Of a DNA stretch of 64,000 nt, positions 35,546 through 43,468 are shown in pieces. The notes below the pieces were generated by a model. That model saw only the letters and a program-made list of their open reading frames with translations, had not been told where the DNA came from and ran no database searches. Each line of letters begins with the position of its first letter. Within the stretch, counting starts at the first letter, position 1. The stretch lies in NCBI RefSeq assembly GCF_050871315.1, contig NZ_JBJLRE010000008.1; one strand, given 5' to 3'. The position numbers were made by a program, and so were the translations under genes. This stretch comes from Kineococcus gynurae. Lineage in GTDB: Bacteria; Actinomycetota; Actinomycetes; Actinomycetales; Kineococcaceae.

Positions 35546-36597
35546 GCGACAACGTTGCCGCCGGGCGCCGGATGCCGGCCGAGTGGGAGGCCCACGACCG
35601 GTGCTGGATGGCCTTCCCGTCCCCGAACGCCACGTTCGAGGAGGAGGGTGGCCCGGAACTCGCCCGCGCCCGCACCGCGTGGAGCCGGGTCGCGAACACC
35701 GTCGCCCGGTTCGAACCGGTCACCGTGGTGGTCGACCCGGGTTCGGCGGCCGCCGCCGCGGAACTCCTCGACCCCTCGATCACCCGGGTGGAGGCCGCCC
35801 TCGACGACGCCTGGATGCGCGACATCGGCCCGACGTTCGTCCACGGCGGTGCCGACGGGGCGACCGGGGTGACCGCCGTGGACTGGACCTTCAACGGGTG
35901 GGGCGGGCAGTCCTGGTCGCGCTGGGAGGACGACTCCCAGGTGGCCCGGTTCGTCGCCGCGCAGGCCGGGACCGCCTGCGAGAGCACGACGTTCGTCCAG
36001 GAGGGCGGGGGTTTCCACGTCGACGGCGCGGGCACCGTGCTGCTCACGGACACCGTTCAGCGCGACCCGGGCCGAAACCCCGGGTGGAGCCGGGAACAGG
36101 TCGAGGCCGAGGTGCACGCCCGGTTGGGAACGACCACCGCGATCTGGGTGCCCCGCGGTCTGACCGCGGACTACGGCGAGTTCGGGACCCGGGGGCACGT
36201 CGACATCGTGGCCGCCTTCACCCGGCCCGGGACGGTGCTGGTGCACACCCAGACCGCGGCCGGGCACCCCGACGTCGAGGTCAGCCGGGAGGTCACCGAG
36301 ATCCTGTCGCAGGCCACCGACGCCGCCGGGAACCGGTTGGACGTCCTCGCCCTGCCCGCGCCGGACACCCTCGAGGTCGAGGGCGAGCTCGTCGACTACT
36401 CCTACGTGAACCACTACGTGGGCAACGGGTTCGTCGTGCTCTGCGCCTTCGACGACCCGCAGGACGCGGTGGCGAAGGCGGTGCTGGAGAAGGCCTACCC
36501 GGGCCGCGAGGTGGTCCTGGTCGACGCGCGCGACATCTTCCGCTTCGGGGGCGGGATCCACTGCATCACCCAGCAGCAACCGACCCCGGCGCGCTGA
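35542..36597 (+). CDS. Agmatine deiminase family protein
   Basis: Guanidino-group-modifying enzyme of the PAD/AgDI superfamily, 351 residues. Shown by MPAEWEAHDRCWMAFP, DDAWMRDIGPTFV, the substrate-binding EGGGFHVDG, GHVDIVAAF and the C-terminal nucleophile Cys341 in GGGIHCITQQQP. Agmatine deiminase hydrolyses agmatine to N-carbamoylputrescine and ammonia, but relatives accept other guanidines. The annotation is therefore at family level. ATG start by ATGA overlap with the amidohydrolase; the TetR gene follows with a one-base overlap. Confidence 0.9.
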   Translation: MSDNVAAGRRMPAEWEAHDRCWMAFPSPNATFEEEGGPELARARTAWSRVANTVARFEPVTVVVDPGSAAAAAELLDPSITRVEAALDDAWMRDIGPTFVHGGADGATGVTAVDWTFNGWGGQSWSRWEDDSQVARFVAAQAGTACESTTFVQEGGGFHVDGAGTVLLTDTVQRDPGRNPGWSREQVEAEVHARLGTTTAIWVPRGLTADYGEFGTRGHVDIVAAFTRPGTVLVHTQTAAGHPDVEVSREVTEILSQATDAAGNRLDVLALPAPDTLEVEGELVDYSYVNHYVGNGFVVLCAFDDPQDAVAKAVLEKAYPGREVVLVDARDIFRFGGGIHCITQQQPTPAR

Positions 36598-37214
36598 TGG
36601 CCCGCCCGAAGAACCCGTTGCTGTCGCGGGAGCTGGTGCTGGAGCAGGCCCTGGCCCTGCTGGACGAGACCGGGCAGCTGACCCTGCCCGGTCTCGCCCG
36701 GCGGCTCGGGGTGTCCCCCAGCTCGATCTACCACCACGTCCCGGGCGGCAAGGAGGAGATCGTCGAGGGGGTCCGGGGCGTGCTCACCGGCTCCGACCCG
36801 GGCCCCGACCCGACCCTGCCGTGGGGGGAGTACGTCGAGGCGTGGGCCCGGCAGTACCGGTCGGCGATGGCCGCGCACCCGCACGTCGTCCCGTTGCTCA
36901 CCGCGCAGACCGTCAGCAACCCGCTCACCCTGGCCTGGTACGAGGAGTGCGCCCAGGTGCTCGCCCGCGACGGGTTCGCCCCCGTCGACGTGCTGCACGC
37001 CATCACCGTGCTGGACTCGCTGGTGCTGGGGTCCGCGCTCGACGCCGGGGCCCCGCTGACGGTCTGGGCCGACGACGACGAGCACGCGCCGACCCTGTCG
37101 GCGGCGATCCGGGCCGGGCGGGAGACCGCCGGGGACCGGTCCCGGCTCTCCTTCGAGCTGGGGTTGCGCAGCCTGCTGGTGGGCCTGGCCGAACGGTGTC
37201 AGCCCGTCGGCTGA
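36597..37214 (+). CDS. TetR-family transcriptional regulator
   Basis: 205-residue regulator. The N-terminal helix-turn-helix spans about residues 28-55 (LPGLARRLGVSPSSIYHHV). The C-terminal half resembles the TetR_C domain with an Ala/Leu-rich ligand pocket. Last gene of the permease-amidohydrolase-deiminase operon, starting at the A of the deiminase stop. Probably represses the operon through the palindrome at 32351-32363 and is released by the substrate or a product (inference). Its 3' end overlaps the convergent gntR gene by 16 bases. Confidence 0.88.
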   Translation: MARPKNPLLSRELVLEQALALLDETGQLTLPGLARRLGVSPSSIYHHVPGGKEEIVEGVRGVLTGSDPGPDPTLPWGEYVEAWARQYRSAMAAHPHVVPLLTAQTVSNPLTLAWYEECAQVLARDGFAPVDVLHAITVLDSLVLGSALDAGAPLTVWADDDEHAPTLSAAIRAGRETAGDRSRLSFELGLRSLLVGLAERCQPVG

Positions 37215-37864
37215 CGGGCCAGGACCCGGTCGCGCGCGGAGTCGAGGTGATCGCGCATGACGCTCGCGGCCCGCTCCACGTCACCCGCCTTGAGGGCCTT
37301 GAGGACCCGGGCGTGCTCGGCGGCGATCTTCTTGCCGGGCGCGGTGCGGTGGGCCGCGTGCAGCCCCATCGTCAGGTGGACCTCACCGATGATGATCTCG
37401 TGCATGCGGCGCAGGCGTTCGCTGCCCGTCCCGACGACGAGCGCGGTGTGGAACTGCACGTCGGCCTGGACCTGGCGGTCGAAGTCCTCGGCGGCCACCG
37501 CGGCCTCGATCTCGAGCTGGGCGGCCAGCGCCGGGGACGGGGTGGACGAGCGGGCCGCGAGGACGCGGACGGCGGCGAGCTCGACGGTGCTGCGACTGAG
37601 GAACAGGTCCTCGATGTCGGCGGCCTCGAGGACGGGGACGACGGCGGTCCGGTGCACGGTGCGGCGCAACAACCCCATGACGGTCAACCGCTCGACGCAG
37701 GCCTTCGCGGTGGGGCGGGCCACCCGGTACTCCCCGACGAGCCGGGCCTCGGTGACCTTCTCCCCGGGGGCGATGTCCCCGCTGACGATCCGGTCGCCGA
37801 CGGCCTTGGACAACGCGTCCGTGAGCGACGAGGTGGTCAGTTCGAAGCTCGGCACGCGGGCCAT
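37199..37864 (-). CDS. GntR-family (FCD domain) transcriptional regulator
   Basis: 221-residue regulator. The winged helix occupies residues about 12-75 (LSKAVGDRIVSGDIAPGEKVTEARL ... RPTAKACVERLTVMGLLRR). The FCD ligand-binding domain (about 85-215) has the metal-binding His pattern FHTALVVGTG ... AEHARVLKALKAGD. Last gene of the leftward arm of the catabolic cluster, 38 bases after the glycerate kinase stop. Two TNGTCNGACNA sites, at 37881-37891 and 42043-42055, fit an FCD-type GntR operator. It probably represses both arms and itself until an intermediate accumulates. Confidence 0.9.
   Translation of the reverse strand: MARVPSFELTTSSLTDALSKAVGDRIVSGDIAPGEKVTEARLVGEYRVARPTAKACVERLTVMGLLRRTVHRTAVVPVLEAADIEDLFLSRSTVELAAVRVLAARSSTPSPALAAQLEIEAAVAAEDFDRQVQADVQFHTALVVGTGSERLRRMHEIIIGEVHLTMGLHAAHRTAPGKKIAAEHARVLKALKAGDVERAASVMRDHLDSARDRVLARQPTG
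37202..37219. terminator. Bidirectional hairpin across overlapping convergent stops
   Basis: GCCCGTC and GACGGGC form a perfect 7-bp stem with a 4-base loop. The hairpin covers the tetR stop and the last codons of gntR. Confidence 0.6.
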
Positions 37865-37880
37865 GGTCGCACAGGCCGAC

Positions 37881-37891
37881 TGGTCTGACGA
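37881..37891. promoter_or_regulatory. Putative GntR operator upstream of gntR
   Basis: TGGTCTGACGA matches the core of the divergent-region site (TTGTCNGACAA) at nine of ten specified positions after allowing for one change per arm, and is partly symmetric. It lies 16 bases upstream of the gntR ATG, in the gap after the glycerate kinase gene, suggesting autoregulation. Confidence 0.45.
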
Positions 37892-37902
37892 TGATGCCGG
37901 GC

Positions 37903-39066
37903 TCACCGGGCAACTCCTGCGAGGGAGGCCTCGAGCACGGTGGCGGCGGCCGCCGCGACCCACCGACCGGGGTGGAGCAGGGCGTCCTCCGGCCGGCCCG
38001 CCGCCCGGGCCGCGTCGAGGGCCGACCCCACCGCCGCGATGCCGAGCTCCGCCAGCTCCTCGGCGCCGACGTCGAGACGGCCGACGACCGCGAGCGTCGG
38101 CACCCCGAGACCCGCCGCGCGACGGGCCGCCGCCACCGGGGCCTTCCCGGCCGCGGACTGCCCGTCGAGGCGGCCCTCCCCCACGACGAGCAGGTCGGCC
38201 CAGGCCAGGTGCCCGGTGAGTCCGACCAGGTCGGCGACGTGGTCGGCCCCGGAGACGACCCGCGCCCCCAGCACGGCGTGGACCCCGGCGCACACGCCGC
38301 CCCCGGCCCCGGCCCACGGCCAGGTGCTGACGTCGGTCCCGGTCCGCGCGTGCAGGACGCGGGCCCAGTGCGCGAGTCCCGCCTCGAACCGGGTGACCTC
38401 GTCCGGGCCGGCCCCCTTCTGCGGGGCGAACTGCGCCGCGGCCCCCCGCGGGCCGAGCAGGGGGACGGCCACGTCGGCGGCCAGCAGCACGTCGAGGTCG
38501 TGCCACCGGGGGTCGAGCCCGGCGAGGTCCACCTCGGCCACCGCGGCGAGCCCGGCGGCCCCCCGGGCGACCGGGCGACCGGCCGCGTCGCGCAGACCGA
38601 CCCCGAGCGCCCGCAGCAGGCCCGCCCCGCCGTCGGTGCTCGCCGTGCCCCCGACCCCGAGGACGATCCGGCGCGCGCCCGCGTCCAGGGCCGCCCGCAG
38701 CAGCTCCCCCGTCCCCTCGGTCCCGGCCCCGGCCGCGGTGGCCGGGGTGGGGTCGACGTGGGCGAGCCCGGAGGCGGCCGCGGACTCGACGACCGCCACC
38801 GGGGCGGGGTCGCGGGTCAGGGCCCAGGTGGCGGTCACGAGCTCGCCGAGCGGGCCGCTCACCCGCGCGGTCCGCGCCCCGGCCCCGGCCGCGACGGCGG
38901 CCGCCACCGTGCCCTCGCCGCCGTCGGCGAGCGGGACGCAGCGGACCTCGGCCCCGGGGACGGCCCGGCGCACCCCCTCGGCGACGGCCGCCGCGGCCTC
39001 GGCGGCGGTGAGGGTGCCCTTGAACTTGTCGGGCGCGACGAGGACCCGCAGGGCGGGCGCGCTCAT
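37903..39066 (-). CDS. Glycerate kinase (GlxK/GarK type)
   Basis: Phosphorylates D-glycerate, usually to 2-phosphoglycerate in the GarK/GlxK family. The 387-residue protein shows the family N-terminus LVAPDKFKGTLTA, PLADGGEGT, GVGGTASTDGGAG and a C-terminal VVGEGRLDGQSAAGKAP. ATG overlaps the stop of the GHL6-like gene (ATGA). With tartronate semialdehyde reductase and hydroxypyruvate isomerase in the same cluster it completes a route from hydroxypyruvate or tartronate semialdehyde into glycolysis. Confidence 0.93.
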   Translation of the reverse strand: MSAPALRVLVAPDKFKGTLTAAEAAAAVAEGVRRAVPGAEVRCVPLADGGEGTVAAAVAAGAGARTARVSGPLGELVTATWALTRDPAPVAVVESAAASGLAHVDPTPATAAGAGTEGTGELLRAALDAGARRIVLGVGGTASTDGGAGLLRALGVGLRDAAGRPVARGAAGLAAVAEVDLAGLDPRWHDLDVLLAADVAVPLLGPRGAAAQFAPQKGAGPDEVTRFEAGLAHWARVLHARTGTDVSTWPWAGAGGGVCAGVHAVLGARVVSGADHVADLVGLTGHLAWADLLVVGEGRLDGQSAAGKAPVAAARRAAGLGVPTLAVVGRLDVGAEELAELGIAAVGSALDAARAAGRPEDALLHPGRWVAAAAATVLEASLAGVAR

Positions 39067-41117
39067 CGGGGGCTCCGCACCAGGAGCGCCTCGAACCGCC
39101 CGACGTCCGGGAGGTCCACCCCGACCTCACCCCGTTCGTCGCGGGTCGCCACCAACCGGGTCCCCGCCACGGCGGCCTCCACCTCGTCACCGGCCTGCAG
39201 CCCCCGCCACCCCAGCCGGTGCCCGGCCCGGATCGGCAGCGGGACGCCGAACGACTGCCGGGTCGCTCCCGAGAGGTTGCGCAGGTGGACGACCGAGCCG
39301 GCCGCGGACCGGCCGAGGACCACCTCCACCGCCGGGGGCAGGTCGGTGCGGACGTCGAGGTCGTCGCCCAGCAGCCGCACGGCCTCGGCCACCACGACGT
39401 CGCGCAGCACGCTCAGACCCGCTCCGCGGTAGGCCCGTCCGAGGGTGGTGGCGAACCACGTGGCCCGTGGCCCCGGCGCGGTCGGGCCCGAGCGCACCCG
39501 GCCCGGGGTGTCGAGCTCGACGTGGCCGTAGCACTTCTCGGGCGGTCCGTAGGGGGCGCGGGAGACCAGGCCCATCCCGGCCTCGGCCCCGGGCGCCGGG
39601 GTCAGCACGTGCATCGCTCCCAGCACCGGCAGCGGCCCGGGTGCCGGGCGATGGGGCAGCGGGTCGGTGCGCAGGAAGGAGGACCACGTCGCCTCGGTGG
39701 TGGCGCGGACCGCCCGCCGCTGCGCGGCCGGGCAGGCGGCGAGCTGGGGGACCTCCCCCGCGAAGCCCGAGGACGCGGTGGCGAGCAGTCGTCCGCCCCG
39801 GGCGCCGAACCCGTCGAGGGCCTCGACCGCGGCGGTGTCCAGCTCGCCGAGGTCGGGCAGCACCAGCAACCGGTAGCGGTCGAGGGTCCCCGCGGCCGCC
39901 GCCGCGGCGATGCGTCGCTCCGGCAGCACCTCGAACGGGACGTGCCCCTCGACGAGGGCGAGGTACAGGCCCTTGAACTCCTCCTCGGCCTCCTCCGCCT
40001 CGACGCGGGACCGACCGGGGGCCAGCGGGTCGGGGGCCACCAGCGCGGTCACCGCCGCGGGGACGAGCCCGGTGTAGAGGTCGGGGTGGTCGCGGTGGAA
40101 ACGGACGATCTCCGAACCCGCCGTCAGGCACTCGTAGTCGAACTCGTGGGGCAGGCCCATGATGTAGGTCGAAGGGTTCGCCCCCCGGGCGGCGGCCTGG
40201 ACGAGGTACTGCGCGAACACCTCGGGATCCTCCGACGCCGACCGGTAGGGCATGTCGAAGAACGCGACGGCGTTCACCAGCACCGGCACCTCCGGACGCC
40301 AGCTCTTGGCCCGGCTGACGTTCTCGGCGGTGTGGTGGTGCCACATCGGTCGACCGATGGCGTTGTTGGCCTCGTGGAACACGATGTCGGAGGAGTTCCC
40401 CATGATCAACGGGGCCTCGGGCCGTCGGCCGGAGATCAGGTCGCGGGCGCGGGCCACGAGGTCGTCCATCATCGCGACCGTCCACCGTTTCCACTCCGGG
40501 TACCCGGGCGAGCCCGGGTCGGTGGGGTGCGGGGTCCCGGGGTGGGCGGCGGCGAAGGTGCGGCGGCAGGACAGGCACTGGCACACCCCCCGGTAGACCT
40601 TGCCGTAGTCGATCTCGCCGTAGGACAACCAGTTGAAGAAGAACCCGTCGATCTCGTAGCGGTCGAGGATCTCGGTCAGGACGGCGAACATCCGCTCCTG
40701 GTAGTACCCCGCGCTCGGGCAGACCGAGACCAACCCCTCGACCACCTGCTGGCGACCCTGGGGGTCCACGTAGCACCACTCGGGGTGCTCCTCGGCGATC
40801 CGTCCGGCGATCTTGGAGAAGTCCATGCGGGCCAGCAGCCGCATCCCCCGGCCGTGCGCGGCGCGGACGGCGGTCCCCACGAGGTCCCCGTCGGGGCGCC
40901 GGGCGAGCCCGGGGTTGCGGGACTGGAACGGCAGGGAGCTCGGGTGGTTCGCGACGATCCCGCCGACGCTGAGCAGCCAGGCGTCCGCCCCGTACTCCTC
41001 GATCCGGTCCAGCACGTCCTCGACGTCGAGCTCCGCGGTGTCGATCTCGCGGATGTTCGTCTGGAACATCCGGAACGGACGTTCCCACCAGTACCCGGTC
41101 GGGGTCGCGGCGCTCAT
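39063..41117 (-). CDS. Putative glycoside hydrolase, GHL6-like with beta-galactosidase trimerisation-type domain (paralogue A)
   Basis: 684-residue protein of the hypothetical glycoside hydrolase 6 type. An N-terminal TIM-barrel-like half (about 15-340) contains YEIDGFFFNWLSYGE and a cysteine cluster CQCLSC typical of GHL6 proteins. A Rossmann-like beta-galactosidase trimerisation domain follows (LLVLPDLGELD, about 400-560), then a small beta-rich C-terminal region. No signal peptide, so probably cytoplasmic, acting on an imported substrate. ATGA overlaps on both sides. A divergent paralogue is encoded at 45296-47470. The substrate is unknown, and so is the reaction. Confidence 0.72.
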   Translation of the reverse strand: MSAATPTGYWWERPFRMFQTNIREIDTAELDVEDVLDRIEEYGADAWLLSVGGIVANHPSSLPFQSRNPGLARRPDGDLVGTAVRAAHGRGMRLLARMDFSKIAGRIAEEHPEWCYVDPQGRQQVVEGLVSVCPSAGYYQERMFAVLTEILDRYEIDGFFFNWLSYGEIDYGKVYRGVCQCLSCRRTFAAAHPGTPHPTDPGSPGYPEWKRWTVAMMDDLVARARDLISGRRPEAPLIMGNSSDIVFHEANNAIGRPMWHHHTAENVSRAKSWRPEVPVLVNAVAFFDMPYRSASEDPEVFAQYLVQAAARGANPSTYIMGLPHEFDYECLTAGSEIVRFHRDHPDLYTGLVPAAVTALVAPDPLAPGRSRVEAEEAEEEFKGLYLALVEGHVPFEVLPERRIAAAAAAGTLDRYRLLVLPDLGELDTAAVEALDGFGARGGRLLATASSGFAGEVPQLAACPAAQRRAVRATTEATWSSFLRTDPLPHRPAPGPLPVLGAMHVLTPAPGAEAGMGLVSRAPYGPPEKCYGHVELDTPGRVRSGPTAPGPRATWFATTLGRAYRGAGLSVLRDVVVAEAVRLLGDDLDVRTDLPPAVEVVLGRSAAGSVVHLRNLSGATRQSFGVPLPIRAGHRLGWRGLQAGDEVEAAVAGTRLVATRDERGEVGVDLPDVGRFEALLVRSPR

Positions 41118-41992
41118 GCGGGACGGTTCAGCTCGGCGGCCAGCTTGGCCAGCGCGGAATGGTCCAGGTCACCATCGCCGCGGGCCACGAGGGCGGCCAG
41201 CAGCTGGGCGAGCAGCGCGGTCACCGGCAGCGCCACCCCGGCCGCGCGGGCGGCCGCGGTGATGATCCCCAGGTCCTTGTCGTGCAGCGCGACCCGGAAA
41301 CCCGGGCTGTACTGCTCGGTGAGCAGCGCGGTCCGCTTCCGGGTCAGCGCGGTGGACCCGGCCAGACCCCCGCCCAGGACGTCGAGGGCCGCCTCGAGGT
41401 CGGCCCCGTGCGCGCGCAGGAAGACCATCGCCTCGGCCAGCACCTGCAGGTTCCCGGCGACCACGATCTGGTTGGCGGACTTCACCACCTGACCGGCCCC
41501 CGGGCCTCCGACGTGCACGACGGTCGACCCCATCGCGCCGAGGACCTCGCGAGCGGCCGCGACGTCCTCCGCGGCCCCGCCGACCATGATCGAGAGGGTT
41601 CCCTCGACCGCGCCGGCCTCCCCGCCGCTGACCGGGGCGTCCAGGCACCGCACCCCGCGCCCGGCGGCGGCGGCGTGGACCTGCCGCGCCTCCTCGGGAG
41701 CGATGGTGCTGCAGTCGATCAGCAGCGTTCCCGCGGGCAGCACCGGCAGGAACCCGTCGGAGCCGGTGACGATCTCCAGCACGTCCGGACCGGCCGGGAC
41801 CATCGTGATCACCACCTCGGCCCCCTCGACGGCCTCGGCCGTGGTCGCGACCACCGAGGCCCCCGTCGACGCGACGCGTTCGCGGGCCCCGGCGCTGCGG
41901 GCGTGGCAGCGCACCTGGTGCCCCGCGGCCACGAGGTTGGCGACCATGGGCCGCCCCATGGTCCCGGGTCCGATGAAACCGATCCGTGTCAC
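41114..41992 (-). CDS. 2-hydroxy-3-oxopropionate (tartronate semialdehyde) reductase
   Basis: NAD(P)H-dependent reduction of tartronate semialdehyde to D-glycerate. The 292-residue protein belongs to the beta-hydroxyacid dehydrogenase family: GFIGPGTMGRPM nucleotide site, DAPVSGGEAGA substrate loop and catalytic Lys171 (GAGQVVKSANQ). The segment GGGLAGSTAL ... PGFRVALHDKDL and the ending DHSALAKL match GarR/GlxR rather than 3-hydroxyisobutyrate dehydrogenase. First gene of the leftward arm; GTG start, faces the binding-protein gene across the operator region. Confidence 0.9.
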   Translation of the reverse strand: MTRIGFIGPGTMGRPMVANLVAAGHQVRCHARSAGARERVASTGASVVATTAEAVEGAEVVITMVPAGPDVLEIVTGSDGFLPVLPAGTLLIDCSTIAPEEARQVHAAAAGRGVRCLDAPVSGGEAGAVEGTLSIMVGGAAEDVAAAREVLGAMGSTVVHVGGPGAGQVVKSANQIVVAGNLQVLAEAMVFLRAHGADLEAALDVLGGGLAGSTALTRKRTALLTEQYSPGFRVALHDKDLGIITAAARAAGVALPVTALLAQLLAALVARGDGDLDHSALAKLAAELNRPA

Positions 41993-42042
41993 GAGATTCC
42001 TCCGTCGTCAGCAGGTGGGGTGCGGCGACGCTAGCACGCGAT

Positions 42043-42055
42043 CTTGTCAGACAAG
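42043..42055. promoter_or_regulatory. Putative GntR operator in the divergent promoter region
   Basis: CTTGTC-A-GACAAG is a perfect 13-bp palindrome between the two arms of the cluster, with the TTGTCNGACAA core of many FCD-type GntR operators. It lies 14 bases upstream of the rightward -35 and about 50 bases from the leftward start codon, so it could control both directions. Confidence 0.65.
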
Positions 42056-42069
42056 TTTACCGGAGGTGA

Positions 42070-42098
42070 TTGACTGCACCCTGGTCCGCACCTACGGT
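42070..42098 (+). promoter_or_regulatory. Rightward promoter of the sugar-transport arm
   Basis: TTGACT (42070-42075) and TACGGT (42093-42098) are 17 bases apart. They fit the TTGACA / TAnnnT pattern and lie about 80 bases upstream of the binding-protein ATG, which has its own GGAGAAG ribosome site. Confidence 0.5.
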
Positions 42099-42178
42099 CG
42101 GACCACCGCACGAATTCCCACCGACTCCCCCTACGCCGGACCACCGGCCGACATCGATGAAGATGATGGAGAAGAATC

Positions 42179-43468
42179 ATGGATCGTCGCTCGTTCGCCC
42201 GACTCCTCGGCGCGGGACTGCTCCTGCCCCCCACCCTCGCCGCCTGCGGGCGGGGTTCGGGCGGGTCGTCCGGGGACGGGATCCGCTACGCCTGGTGGGG
42301 TGACGCCCTGCGCCAGCAGAACTACCAGAAGGCGTTGGACCTCTTCCAGGACGAGAACCCCGAGATCGTCGTGCAGCCGGAGTTCGCCAGCTACGACGCG
42401 TTCCAGGAACGCATGACCGTGCAGACCGCGGGGCGCAACGTCCCCGAACTGTTCTGGGTCCCCTCCCCCCAGGTCCTCTCCTACCGCGACGCGGGGCTCT
42501 ACCGCCGCGTCGACGACCTCGAGCAGTTCGACCTGTCCGACTACACGCCCGAGCAGCTGGAGCTCTACAAGCTGGACGGTCAGCTCGACGCGATGCCGCG
42601 CTCGCTGTTCAGCTCCGCGTTCCGCTACAACCAGACGTTCCTCGAGGAGGCCGGGGCGACCCTGCCGCCGGAGGACCCGGGGTCGTGGAACTGGGCCTCG
42701 GTCGCGGAGTTCCTCACCGACTACACGAACAACACCCCCGACGGGCGGGTGGGGGCCGCGTACTCGGCCAACAACGACATGTGCTTCGAGGCCTGGGTGC
42801 GCCAGCACGGCGGTGACCTGTGGTCGGCCGAGGGCCGGCTCGGTTTCGAGCCCGCCGTCCTGGAGGGGTGGTTCGAGTGGTGGGAGGGCCTGCGGGCGGC
42901 CGGGGCCGCTCTCAGCCTCTCCGAGCAGGAGGGACCCGACCCGGAGTGGGACGTCGTCGGCAGCCGGGTGCTGGCCACGTTCTGCAACTCCAACCACATC
43001 GTCGACGAGGCGGAGATGTACCCCGACGTGACGTTCCAGCAGCGTCGCCCCCCGGCCGACCCCGACGCCGACGCCGACTGGGCGTTCGTCTACCTGAGCC
43101 GGATCGGCCTCTACTCCGGCACCGCCGAGGACAAGCTCGCCGACGCCGCGACCCTCCTGGACTTCACGCTCGGGGACGCGCGTCTGGTGGAACTGGCCGG
43201 CCTGAGCATCGGGGCCCCGGCCAACCCGCGGGTGCTCGAGGAGGTCCGGGGGACGGCGACGCCCACCGGGCAGGAGTTGCTCCGCCTGGTGGACCAGGAG
43301 CTCGGACTGCCGAGCCGCCCGCGCTTCGAGGCCCCGCCCGGGTCCGGTACGTGGCGCACGATCATGGCCCGCGGCATCGAGTCCCTGGCCGGCGGCGTCA
43401 CCGGGATCACGGAGACCGCGGCCAACGTCATGGCCGAGATCAACGCGGGAGTCGAGGGCTCGCGGTGA
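42179..43468 (+). CDS. CUT1 sugar ABC transporter substrate-binding lipoprotein
   Basis: 429-residue extracytoplasmic binding protein of SBP family 1. Signal peptide with lipobox LAAC at about residue 23 (MDRRSFARLLGAG start, arginine pair compatible with Tat). The mature part shows YAWWGDALRQQNYQKALDLF and a long C-terminal lobe. ATG follows GGAGAAG. First gene of the rightward arm; overlaps the first permease gene by four bases. Its ligand should be the cluster's substrate, an oligosaccharide, glycoside or sugar acid of unknown identity. Confidence 0.9.
   Translation: MDRRSFARLLGAGLLLPPTLAACGRGSGGSSGDGIRYAWWGDALRQQNYQKALDLFQDENPEIVVQPEFASYDAFQERMTVQTAGRNVPELFWVPSPQVLSYRDAGLYRRVDDLEQFDLSDYTPEQLELYKLDGQLDAMPRSLFSSAFRYNQTFLEEAGATLPPEDPGSWNWASVAEFLTDYTNNTPDGRVGAAYSANNDMCFEAWVRQHGGDLWSAEGRLGFEPAVLEGWFEWWEGLRAAGAALSLSEQEGPDPEWDVVGSRVLATFCNSNHIVDEAEMYPDVTFQQRRPPADPDADADWAFVYLSRIGLYSGTAEDKLADAATLLDFTLGDARLVELAGLSIGAPANPRVLEEVRGTATPTGQELLRLVDQELGLPSRPRFEAPPGSGTWRTIMARGIESLAGGVTGITETAANVMAEINAGVEGSR

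Noticed and set aside
39219..41492. 757-codon plus-strand frame opposite the GHL6-like gene
   Set aside because: Low-complexity shadow with no domain, opposite a coupled operon.
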